A DNA stretch of 22,366 nucleotides from Fibrobacter sp. UBA1313. GTDB taxonomy: Bacteria > Fibrobacterota > Fibrobacteria > Fibrobacterales > Fibrobacteraceae. The stretch spans positions 1 to 22,366 of the forward strand of contig DBTP01000125.1 in the NCBI GenBank assembly GCA_002307115.1, given 5' to 3'. Position numbers and translations under genes: made by a program. Numbering within the stretch: position 1 is the stretch's first letter; every line of letters starts with the position of its first letter. A model generated the notes under the pieces. It was not told where the DNA came from and did no database searches. It worked only from the letters and a program-made list of their open reading frames with translations. This document shows, one piece after another, positions 7,147 to 14,382 of this stretch.

Positions 7147-7311
7147 GCACCCAAGTGAATTCTTCGAACAGCGCGCTCGTGAGCGGGGTGTCCTGTGAAG
7201 TGTCTTTTCCCCCGGCGGAAAAATGGATTCACCGATTGAGATCTCTTTCGCGAAAAAATCGAGTGTAATCGGGTCTTCAGCGCCTTCCATGAAGAACTCC
7301 GCTTTATTCAT
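7147..7311 (-). pseudogene. Possible 5' remnant of a truncated gene
   Basis: Between the FISUMP gene and the acetyltransferase-like gene the minus strand reads from ATG at 7311 as MNKAEFFMEGAEDPITLDFF then AKEISIGESIFPPGEK, which looks like ordinary protein. After about 37 codons the reading becomes irregular and then runs as antisense of the FISUMP gene. No good ribosome site precedes it. It may be the head of a gene cut off by insertion or rearrangement, or chance. I do not recognise the family. Confidence 0.25.
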
Positions 7312-7322
7312 AACAAGGACAA

Positions 7323-7955
7323 ATGATGAAAGAAATCAATCTTGATACCTGGGAAAGAAAACAGCATTTTATGTTTTTCAAAGCGGTCGCTTATCCCATT
7401 TACAACATTACGTTTGATGTGGATGTCACGCTCGTGAGAATGTGGGCGCAGGAGCAGAAAGTATCGTTTAATCTTGCGTTGATTTATTTGTCTATGAAGG
7501 CCATGAATTCCGTGGAAAATTTCCGGTACCGCCTTCGCGGTGAAACGGTCGTGCTCCATGAGATCACGCACCCGTCCTTTACGGACATGAACCCCGGTTC
7601 GGAACTTTTCAAAATGGTGAATGCCCCCATGCAGGATGAGATAAAGACCTTTATCGTCAAGGCTAAAGAAATTTCCCAAAAGCAGACGGTCTATTTTCCT
7701 TTTGAGGAATGGGTCGGTCGGGATGATTTTGTTTTCTTTTCTCTGCTTCCGTGGGTGTCTTTTTCGGCCATTGATCACACGGTGAATCTCAAGCAGGGTG
7801 ACGCTGTTCCTCGGGTGACTTTGGGAAAATTCAGGGAAGAAAAAAATCGAGTTCTTTTGCCTTATAACGTACAGGTGAACCATCTGTTTGTGGATGGTAT
7901 TCATCTCGGAAAATTCAAGGACGCGTTGGACCGCGAAATAGCAGGTCTTGCATGA
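7323..7955 (+). CDS. Chloramphenicol O-acetyltransferase-like protein (CatA family)
   Basis: A 210-residue protein of the trimeric chloramphenicol acetyltransferase fold, which moves acetyl from acetyl-CoA to a hydroxyl group. The N-terminal W-x-R-x-x-H-F-x-F-F signature is present (WERKQHFMFF, 10-19), as are the central ITHPSFTDMN and PWVSFSAI (143-150) segments. The catalytic region reads VNHLFVDGIHLGKF, where true resistance enzymes have HHAVCDG; the catalytic His is His187 and the structural Asp is Asp191. The first His of the pair is Asn186 and Cys is Val, so it may act on another substrate; drug resistance should not be assumed. Two ATGs (7323, 7326) are possible; AAGGA at 7315-7319 is better spaced for the second. 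It overlaps the next gene by ATGA, implying coupled translation. Confidence 0.88.
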   Translation: MMKEINLDTWERKQHFMFFKAVAYPIYNITFDVDVTLVRMWAQEQKVSFNLALIYLSMKAMNSVENFRYRLRGETVVLHEITHPSFTDMNPGSELFKMVNAPMQDEIKTFIVKAKEISQKQTVYFPFEEWVGRDDFVFFSLLPWVSFSAIDHTVNLKQGDAVPRVTLGKFREEKNRVLLPYNVQVNHLFVDGIHLGKFKDALDREIAGLA

Positions 7956-8722
7956 ACACCCCTTCTTTGCATCCCATTTTCATCGGTCACGGTTCTCCGA
8001 TGAATGTCATAGAAAAGAATTCTTATACGGAATTTCTGCACCATTATGGGCGTAAAATCCCCAAGCCCCGCGCGGTTCTTGTGATCTCTGCCCACTGGCA
8101 AACGCATGGAACGTACATTACGGGCAATCCTCACCCGCACCAGATCTATGATTTTTATGGTTTTCCAGAAACCTTGTATGAAATTCAGTATGCACCGGAG
8201 GGTTCTGAAAACATTGCCAACGAACTCGCCAGTGCAGGCATCGGTGTGAAGGTGGATCTTCGGCGAGGCATAGATCATGCGGCCTGGGCGGTGATGAAAC
8301 ATCTCTTCCCTGAGGCCGATATTCCTCTTCTTGAAATCAGTCTGGATGTAGACAAGTCCGAAGAGGAGCATTATCAGTTAGGGGAAAAAATTCGGAAAAA
8401 CGTCGCTTCTGACATTCTTCTTATAGGGAGCGGTAACGTAGTGCATAATTTGTATGAAATCAACCCTGAAGAAAACGCTCCGCCCTTTCATTGGGCGTTT
8501 GCTGCGGATCGCTGGATTCAGGAAAAAATCGATACGGACGACATCACCGCGCTCATTCATTACCAAGAAAAATTACCACAGTACCAAAAGCCCATCCCTA
8601 CCAATGAGCATTATCTCCCGCTCCTCTATATCCTCGGTATGAAGAATGCCCAAATGCCGGTAAAAGTCTTGCACGAAGGTTTTCAGAACGGTTCCGTATC
8701 CATGCGTTGCCTAGAGGTTTGA
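7952..8722 (+). CDS. DODA-type extradiol ring-cleavage dioxygenase (LigB-like, YgiD family)
   Basis: A 256-residue cytoplasmic protein of the class III extradiol dioxygenase family. Plant and bacterial relatives (DODA, E. coli YgiD) open the ring of DOPA-like catechols with oxygen. Family motifs are in order: IFIGHGSP (His13), LVISAHWQTHG (His48), the GFP region near 70, RGIDHAAWAVMKHLFP (His109), IGSGNVVHNL (His165) and NEHYLPLLYILG (His220). His13, His48 and a later His or acidic residue are the expected metal ligands; the true set cannot be fixed by eye. Length is normal. The start ATG overlaps the stop of the acetyltransferase-like gene, so the two probably act in one pathway, perhaps on an aromatic or phenolic compound, but the substrate is unknown. 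An oxygen-using enzyme is unexpected in an anaerobe. Confidence 0.9.
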   Translation: MNTPSLHPIFIGHGSPMNVIEKNSYTEFLHHYGRKIPKPRAVLVISAHWQTHGTYITGNPHPHQIYDFYGFPETLYEIQYAPEGSENIANELASAGIGVKVDLRRGIDHAAWAVMKHLFPEADIPLLEISLDVDKSEEEHYQLGEKIRKNVASDILLIGSGNVVHNLYEINPEENAPPFHWAFAADRWIQEKIDTDDITALIHYQEKLPQYQKPIPTNEHYLPLLYILGMKNAQMPVKVLHEGFQNGSVSMRCLEV

Positions 8723-8726
8723 GCGT

Positions 8727-8790
8727 GCCCGGCCCTTCGATCATTTCCTTTGAAAAGGGGCCGGTCGGGTGCTACTCGCCCCTGCGGGGC
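8727..8790 (+). terminator. Tandem GC-rich hairpins after the dioxygenase gene
   Basis: CCGGCCCTT near 8729-8737 pairs with AAGGGGCCGG near 8755-8764 (9 bp, one G-U). A second hairpin, GCCCC-TGC-GGGGC, is at 8778-8790. Their place just after the stop at 8722 suggests a transcript end, but no U-tract follows, so this may instead be a dispersed repetitive element. Confidence 0.4.
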
Positions 8791-8953
8791 TCCCCGGGCT
8801 CACGATCCCGGCACATCCGTGTGACGCCCCCTCACGCGAACGCAGAAAGGGATGCTTGAGGCACCCATAATTTTTTTTCTTTTTCTCTTATTTTTGCAAA
8901 CCAATTTTTAGAGGTGCCTAGAGTAAATCTCTGCGTTTGCGCGCGGTGTGGTC

Positions 8954-8965
8954 TGGGTGCACCCA
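8954..8965. repeat. Perfect 12-base palindrome followed by an A run
   Basis: TGGGTGCACCCA equals its own reverse complement and is followed by six A residues in all. It may be a protein-binding site; no linked function is visible. Confidence 0.4.
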
Positions 8966-9165
8966 AAAAAGGTGATTAGAAACAAAAAAACTCGGCTATG
9001 GCAGAAAATTTTTACTTTGAAATAGAACCTCGATTTTTCACATTTTGCTCCTCTAAACACGATAGAAATCAAAATCGTACGCAAGCTACGGGGAATTGAA
9101 CCGAAGAGATTAAAAAAAGTGGCATGAAGTGATGTCGCTTTTAGTTTGTTGTTAATCTGTGAAAA

Positions 9166-10503
9166 TTACCGGCGGCGGTTCGCCATTTCTTTTTTGAGGA
9201 TGTCCATGACGGGGCCGATTTCTGCAGGGGCCTTGAAAATGGGATTGGCGAATTTTGAGGAAATGCCTTCGAGTGTATTTTCGTGGTAGGCGACTTTGAA
9301 TTCGGTGAATTTGAGGCCATGCGCAGTGCTGATGACGACGACTTCTTCATCCGGGGCGATTTTATTTTCACTGCGGAGTTTGGTGAGTGCTCCGAGGGCG
9401 ACTCCGGTGTGCGGGCAGCAGTAGAGCCCGGTGCGATCGGCGCGGTGGGCGGCATCGGCGAGTTCCTGTTCGGAAACGGAGAGGACCATGCCGTTGTAGT
9501 TTTTGATGGCGCGTTCTGCTTTGGGGTAGCTTACGGGGTTGCCGATCTGGATGGCACTCGCGAGAGTTTTTTTCGCTTTGACAGGAATGAGTTTGTCGAA
9601 GCCTCGTTGATAGGCCTGGTAGAAGGGGTTGGCGTTTTCGGCCTGGGCGACGATGATGCGCGGTTTTTTGTCGATGAGACCCATGGCGAGGCAGTCGTCA
9701 AAGCCTTTGGCGAGGGCACTGACGTTGCCGAGGTTCCCCCCGGGGATGATGATGGTGTCGGGGACGTGCCAACCGAGTTGCTGACAGATTTCCGGGCTGA
9801 TCGTTTTCTGGCCTTCGACGCGGAGGCTGTTCATGGAGTTCGCAAGGTAAATGCGGTTGTCGGCGGTAACCTGTTGCACGATTTGCATGCAGCCATCAAA
9901 GTCGGTGTCGAGAGCGAGTACGATGCTACCGTTGCTGATGGGTTGTATGAGCTGGGCGATGCTGGTTTTGCCTGCCGGAAGAAATACGATGCTAGGGATT
10001 CCCGCTTTGGCGCAGAAGGCGGAAAGTGCGGCGGAGGTGTCCCCGGTGCTTGCGCAGGCAACGGCATCAATGGCGGCGCCTTTCTTGATCATGTGATTGA
10101 CCTGGCTTACGAGCACGGTCATACCCAAGTCTTTGAAACTTCCGGTGTGGGAGTTGCCGCAGAGTTTGACATAGAGCTTGTTCATGCCGAGTTCTTTGGC
10201 GAGCGCACTTGCATCAAATAAGGGATTCCAGCCTTCTTGGAGGGTCACGATGTCTTCTTCCGGGATTTCCGGGAGTACCATTTCACGCTTGCTCCAAATG
10301 CCAGACATATCGGCAGGTTTGAAACTCATGCGACGTTCGGCAAAGAGTTTCTTCCATTCGGCGGGGCTACGGCTTGCTAAAGCTTCACGGTCATGGCGGA
10401 CTTCGAGGAGACTCCCATCAACAGTACTTCTGTAAATTACCTGATCCAGAGGGTAGGTATCGGTGCCATTGATATTTTGAAACTGAGCATGAAAAGGCTT
10501 CAT
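9166..10503 (-). CDS. thrC: Threonine synthase
   Basis: ThrC turns O-phospho-L-homoserine into L-threonine with pyridoxal phosphate, the last step of threonine synthesis. The protein has 445 residues. The N-terminal part (TYPLDQVIYRSTVDGSLLEV) is the family-specific lead. The pyridoxal lysine is Lys124 in HTGSFKDLGM; ASTGDTSAALSAFCAKAGIP follows; the phosphate-binding glycine loop is GGNLGN; the C-terminal TGLYCCPHTGVALGAL and ISTAHGLKF also fit. The start at 10503 has GAGGAT just upstream; an ATG at 10539 lacks a site and adds unlikely residues. It stands alone, divergent from the plus-strand lipoprotein gene, with 97 bases between them. No threonine attenuator leader is apparent. Confidence 0.96.
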   Translation of the reverse strand: MKPFHAQFQNINGTDTYPLDQVIYRSTVDGSLLEVRHDREALASRSPAEWKKLFAERRMSFKPADMSGIWSKREMVLPEIPEEDIVTLQEGWNPLFDASALAKELGMNKLYVKLCGNSHTGSFKDLGMTVLVSQVNHMIKKGAAIDAVACASTGDTSAALSAFCAKAGIPSIVFLPAGKTSIAQLIQPISNGSIVLALDTDFDGCMQIVQQVTADNRIYLANSMNSLRVEGQKTISPEICQQLGWHVPDTIIIPGGNLGNVSALAKGFDDCLAMGLIDKKPRIIVAQAENANPFYQAYQRGFDKLIPVKAKKTLASAIQIGNPVSYPKAERAIKNYNGMVLSVSEQELADAAHRADRTGLYCCPHTGVALGALTKLRSENKIAPDEEVVVISTAHGLKFTEFKVAYHENTLEGISSKFANPIFKAPAEIGPVMDILKKEMANRRR

Positions 10504-10600
10504 AGTATCCTCAAAAATTTTACAGTTCAAAGTTAGCAATAATCTATAAGATCAATAGTTTGTATATTTGCAACCGAGTTTATTTTTCATTGGAGTTTCT

Positions 10601-12001
10601 GTGAAGAAATCCGTATTTCTTTTCTTTTTTGCGCTACTGCCATCCTTGGCTTTAGTGGCATGTATTTTTGATTCCTCTGATAGTTCTTTGGTGTCTTGGC
10701 TTGATGATCAGGGCTTCCCTTCGAGTTACAAAGTGCAGACGGTTTCGATTGATAGCATTTATCCCGTTTCTGCGGCGGTGGGCTTTGACAGTACCCCGCA
10801 CAAACAATTGTACCAAGGTGTTTTGGGCAATGTGTCCGGGATGAATCATGAGTTAGTCTTTGATTTTTGTTTCAGGGACGGTTCTTTTTTCTCAAAGTTT
10901 CAGAATGCCGATTCCGGGGCCGCATTTCTTGCGCTTTACTTGGATTCCGCTTTTTATGCCCAGGCAGGCATTGCGGATTCGCTTCCGATTGGTGAAACTC
11001 TGGAAATTAACTACTCCTGGATTCTACAGAAGGGTGCCGGGGCTGATTTCTTGGATAGCGTAGGTGACATCAAAGATTCTATCTGGCTTCGTGAGTTGCG
11101 CGGCTGGAAGAATGTTGCTTCTGTGGACACGATCTACAAGGTCAAGGTGAATAATCTTGATTCTGCCATTCGTTTGGATTTGCCGGGTTCCTTGGTGAAA
11201 GATTTAATGACCATAGAAGATGGAGCTCGTCTACAGTTGCATATGTCTGCTCCCCATTCCAAACGGTTGTATCGCATCTATGGCCCTTCTTCTTCGCCGT
11301 CGCCATTTATGCGTATGCGTGTGACCAATACAGATTTTAAGAGCGTATGGCCGTTTCGCATGGGTCTCGTGAGCACCAGCGAAGAAACGTGCAAAGATTG
11401 TTTGATTCTGCATGGTGGCGTTTTGGAATCTTTGGTGGTGGATATTCCGGGGGAAAAAATTCTGAATGCTCTTGAGAATCTATATGGCGATGATTTCCCC
11501 TATACCGAGGGCGATAGTATGGATGTGCGTCAGGCGGTGGTGCTTGCGCGTTTGACTATGGGACGTAGTAATTCCATGGACGGCTCTGAACTTGGGTTCC
11601 CGGTTCAGGTTGCTATCGCTTCTTTTGTGGATAGCAATGGGGCTGAAGTACAAAAGACTGAAAGTTATAAGCTGGATAAAAAATATATCACTGAATACGG
11701 ACATCCCAATCTGTTGTTTATGGAAGGGGATTCCTTGTCATTGCAAATGACATACGGAGTGCGCTCTTATATCAACCGCGCGGGAGCAGGGGCTAAATTG
11801 CGGGTTGTATTGCGTTTAGGTTATTCTATGCTTGCTCCTTATGATTCGCTTTATTATGACCATGAAACGAGCGATGGTGAAGATTCCGTTTATATGTTCA
11901 TGGATTATTTGACTTATTCTCGTTACGATTTTACGGAAGAAATGAAGAGCCCAATGTCGTTAAAACTTTGGCTTGCAACGAAGAGGGGGGATGACGAATG
12001 A
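10601..12001 (+). CDS. Predicted lipoprotein of unknown function (first gene of a four-gene unit)
   Basis: A 466-residue protein with a lipoprotein signal: VKKSVFLFFFALLPSLALVA then Cys21 in the lipobox LVAC. The mature part is Ser/Asp-rich at first (IFDSSDSS) and then has alternating hydrophobic patterns that suggest beta structure (for example ELVFDFCFRDGSFFSKF). Two cysteines in EETCKDCLILHGG form a C-x-x-C pair. The start is the GTG at 10601, because GGAG lies five bases upstream and the signal begins there; a TTG at 10568 has no such support. The stop overlaps the start of the barrel gene (ATGA), so the two are translationally coupled and probably work together at the outer membrane. I do not recognise a named family. 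Confidence 0.85.
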   Translation: MKKSVFLFFFALLPSLALVACIFDSSDSSLVSWLDDQGFPSSYKVQTVSIDSIYPVSAAVGFDSTPHKQLYQGVLGNVSGMNHELVFDFCFRDGSFFSKFQNADSGAAFLALYLDSAFYAQAGIADSLPIGETLEINYSWILQKGAGADFLDSVGDIKDSIWLRELRGWKNVASVDTIYKVKVNNLDSAIRLDLPGSLVKDLMTIEDGARLQLHMSAPHSKRLYRIYGPSSSPSPFMRMRVTNTDFKSVWPFRMGLVSTSEETCKDCLILHGGVLESLVVDIPGEKILNALENLYGDDFPYTEGDSMDVRQAVVLARLTMGRSNSMDGSELGFPVQVAIASFVDSNGAEVQKTESYKLDKKYITEYGHPNLLFMEGDSLSLQMTYGVRSYINRAGAGAKLRVVLRLGYSMLAPYDSLYYDHETSDGEDSVYMFMDYLTYSRYDFTEEMKSPMSLKLWLATKRGDDE

Positions 12002-13245
12002 TCCGCAATAGTTTGTTTGCTGTACTTGTTTTGATTATTTGCTCTCAAGCAGCGTCCCTGATCGGATTAGAGGCTTTAGGTAAATCGAATGATGGTCTGT
12101 CTGCTCCTTTCCTTGGCCGCGGTAATGCGGGCCATGCAAAAACGGGGGATGGTCTTTCTTTGTGGAACCCCGCTATTTTGGCGTTCGAAGAAAAAGTAAG
12201 CCTTGTGGCTGATATCTCTTATGAGACTGTTTCGGCTTCCAATGGGGATGCCTCTTATTCCACCACCTCTTTAGATATCCCTTCACTGATGCTTTCTTTC
12301 CCCTTGGGACGATTTGGGGCTATTGCGGTAGGTATGGTGCAAGAGTACACTTCGAGTTTGCGCGTGGAGGTTTCAGATTCTTCGGCGTCGAATTTGGCAA
12401 AATTGGAATATCAAGGAAGTTTGTACGAGTTGACTCCGACCTATGCACTTCGGTTGCCTTTTTTTCGCCGGATTTCTTTAGGTTTCACGGGACATTTTGT
12501 GGTCGGCGGGAATTCTCGTGATTTGACGCTCGGGGCGGATAATAGTGCCGTTGCCGAAGATGATGCTTGGGCTACGAATAACTCAAAACTTACAGATAAT
12601 GTCGATGGTACTTGGGGAATAAAAAATCACCCTGCCTACTATACAGGATCCATGGAGTACAAGGGGCGTAATGCAAGCTATTATTTCTCCTACACAACGG
12701 CTCATGTTCTTGAAAATGATTTGGAATATAATTTTGAATTTAGTCAAACGGATACGCTGGTTCCCACGAAAATAACACGTGAAATTGATGTGCCGGCAAC
12801 ATTTGCCACCGGCGTGAATTATCAATTCCTAAAGCGTCACAATGTGATGTTTGATTTTATGCTCCGTGGTTGGGATAAAAATATTCCCAATATAGGAGGG
12901 GGTTGGAATTTAGCGGATTCCACAGAAACGCAAACTGAATTTCTTGTGGCTGTTGGCTACCAAAGAGATGGAAGTAAGGTTGTTTATGACAAATTTTTGG
13001 AAAAAATCACCTATCGTCTTGGGGCGTGGACTCGTGATTGGTACATTGCTGATGTCACTGAGTATGGTGGCTCTTTAGGTGTTGGAATTCCTCTGGGTCG
13101 TCGTGGCACACAATTAGACATCGCTGTACAGGGGGGATTACGAGAATCTGACAACGATTCATTCTGGAACGAAAAATTCGTGGGAATTACATTGGGTCTG
13201 ACTGGGGTTGGATCATGGGGTATGAAACCTCAGAATAATCGCTAA
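11998..13245 (+). CDS. Outer-membrane beta-barrel protein, FadL/PorV-like
   Basis: A 415-residue protein with a signal peptide (MIRNSLFAVLVLIICSQAAS) and then the segment GRGNAGHAKTGDGLSLWNPA (residues 41-60), which follows the FadL/PorV pattern G-x-G-x-A-G-x-A-x-x-x-D-x-x-S-x-x-x-N-P-A. The rest alternates polar and hydrophobic residues in strand-length runs with many aromatic girdle residues, and the C-terminus (VGITLGLTGVGSWG) is strand-like. FadL relatives import hydrophobic compounds; PorV relatives take part in type IX secretion. Which applies is not clear. It is coupled to the lipoprotein upstream by ATGA overlap, and 19 bases separate it from the DUF4912 gene. Confidence 0.8.
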   Translation: MIRNSLFAVLVLIICSQAASLIGLEALGKSNDGLSAPFLGRGNAGHAKTGDGLSLWNPAILAFEEKVSLVADISYETVSASNGDASYSTTSLDIPSLMLSFPLGRFGAIAVGMVQEYTSSLRVEVSDSSASNLAKLEYQGSLYELTPTYALRLPFFRRISLGFTGHFVVGGNSRDLTLGADNSAVAEDDAWATNNSKLTDNVDGTWGIKNHPAYYTGSMEYKGRNASYYFSYTTAHVLENDLEYNFEFSQTDTLVPTKITREIDVPATFATGVNYQFLKRHNVMFDFMLRGWDKNIPNIGGGWNLADSTETQTEFLVAVGYQRDGSKVVYDKFLEKITYRLGAWTRDWYIADVTEYGGSLGVGIPLGRRGTQLDIAVQGGLRESDNDSFWNEKFVGITLGLTGVGSWGMKPQNNR

Positions 13246-13264
13246 AGGAATCCAAGGAGCTAAA

Positions 13265-14377
13265 ATGAGTGAGAAAAAACAAGTGAAAAAAACGTCCACA
13301 AGTAAGACTTCCGCAAAACCCACGGCGAAGAAGACTCTCGGTGTAAAAGCAGCTGTGAGATCTGCCGTGAAAGGTGCTGTGGCTAAAATCGAAAAAAAAA
13401 TGGCTAGTGTGACCGAAAGGAAAACCACAAAGCCTGCCGCAAAATCATCCGCAAAGTCTGTGGCCGCGAAAGCCGTTGAAAAACCTGTAGTGAAGTCTGC
13501 TAAAAAAGAAGCCGCAAAGCCCATCGCTAAAGTCGCTGCGAAGCCTGTAGTAAAAACGGTTCCAAAGTCGGTCGCTACTAAGAAAGTTTCAAAGGCTCCT
13601 GTGGATCCTTCTCAGCACTCTTTTTCTCCCGAATACTTGGTTTTGATGCAGCGAGATCCGAATTGGATGCACGCATTTTGGGATGTGAGTGAAAAGCGTC
13701 TTGCCGATGCTATGCTCGGTGGATCGAAATTAGTGCTCCGCCTTTATGATGTGAGCTCTGATTTAACGGTTCGCAAAGCCAAAAATCGCAAGTTCCGCGA
13801 CGTGGAAATACCAAGAGAAGCAAAGAGCTGGTATATACAAAATCAAGGGTCTTACGCTTGTTCTGCAAGCATTGGCTCTGTGGACCAATCTGGTAATTTT
13901 TCTCCTTTTGTGAATTCTTCTGCTTTGCAAACGTTTAGTTTTGATGGGGTCAGTGCAGAAACAGACAATGCTTTTTTCAAAGCCTCTATCGGTAGTGCAG
14001 GAATTGGTGGTTTCGGTAGTTCTGGTCTGACCAGTCCTTCGGCAAATTCTTGGTTTGAACGCCTCGCGAGTTCCTCGGAATCTCTTTCTTCGGGTTCCCT
14101 TTCTAGTGGTGCATTAGTGGGTGCTTCGGTTGATTCTGTGAACTATGGGAAAGATTTTTTCTTGTGGGTCAAAACTCGCCTTATTGTTTACGGGGGTACA
14201 CGCCCTGATGCTCATTTGCAAGTACGCGGAGAATCTTTTCCGCTCAATGCCGACGGAACGTTCTCGTTGGAAATGGATCTTCCTGATTCTACGCAGGTAA
14301 TTCCCGTATTTGCAACAGACAAGGATGGCGATTTCCCCACAACGATCGTGCCTATTGTCGTAAAACGTACGGAGTAA
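13265..14377 (+). CDS. DUF4912 protein with histone-H1-like basic tail and Ig-like C-terminus
   Basis: A 370-residue cytoplasmic protein in three parts. Residues 1-112 are almost only Lys, Ala, Pro, Val, Ser and Thr with repeated A-A-K-P-V and T-A-K-K units, like histone H1 or the bacterial AlgP/Hc1 tails that bind nucleic acid. Residues 117-235 form a DUF4912 domain (YLVLMQRDPNWMHAFWDVS, LRLYDVS, WYIQ, YACSASIG). After a Ser/Gly-rich linker (236-290), residues 296-370 look like an Ig-type extracellular-style fold (YGGTRPDAHLQVRG, LNADGTFSLEMDLP, VFATDKDGD). DUF4912 genes often sit next to GH57 glucan enzymes, as here (gap of 5 bases), so a role with storage glucan is the best guess. The start has AAGGAG five bases upstream. 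Confidence 0.88.
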   Translation: MSEKKQVKKTSTSKTSAKPTAKKTLGVKAAVRSAVKGAVAKIEKKMASVTERKTTKPAAKSSAKSVAAKAVEKPVVKSAKKEAAKPIAKVAAKPVVKTVPKSVATKKVSKAPVDPSQHSFSPEYLVLMQRDPNWMHAFWDVSEKRLADAMLGGSKLVLRLYDVSSDLTVRKAKNRKFRDVEIPREAKSWYIQNQGSYACSASIGSVDQSGNFSPFVNSSALQTFSFDGVSAETDNAFFKASIGSAGIGGFGSSGLTSPSANSWFERLASSSESLSSGSLSSGALVGASVDSVNYGKDFFLWVKTRLIVYGGTRPDAHLQVRGESFPLNADGTFSLEMDLPDSTQVIPVFATDKDGDFPTTIVPIVVKRTE

Positions 14378-14382
14378 TTTCT

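Larger units (their letters stand above)
8723..9165. other. Intergenic region: GC-rich hairpin island then AT-rich spacer
   Basis: No gene is seen in these 443 bases. 8727-8860 is strongly GC-rich with nested hairpins. 8860-9160 is AT-rich with the 12-base palindrome TGGGTGCACCCA at 8954-8965 and AGGCACC/GGTGCCT arms (8852-8858, 8914-8920). Near the end of thrC the minus strand carries a T run (plus-strand AAAAAAA at 9112-9118) after a weak, imperfect hairpin, which could end the thrC transcript. Confidence 0.6.

Noticed and set aside
7308..7904. A 198-codon minus-strand open frame across the acetyltransferase gene
   Set aside because: It is antisense to a gene with clear family motifs and has no similarity of its own.
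7323..7955. Calling the CatA-like gene an antibiotic-resistance gene
   Set aside because: The H-H-A-V-C-D-G motif of true resistance enzymes is changed to N-H-L-F-V-D-G, and the context is metabolic rather than mobile.
9088..9106. A tRNA T-arm-like string on the minus strand (GGTTCAATTCC)
   Set aside because: The five-base stem does not pair and no acceptor, anticodon or D arm surrounds it.
9283..10221. A 312-codon open frame on plus opposite thrC
   Set aside because: It is the antisense shadow of thrC, has repetitive Gly/Asp/Val content and no ribosome site.
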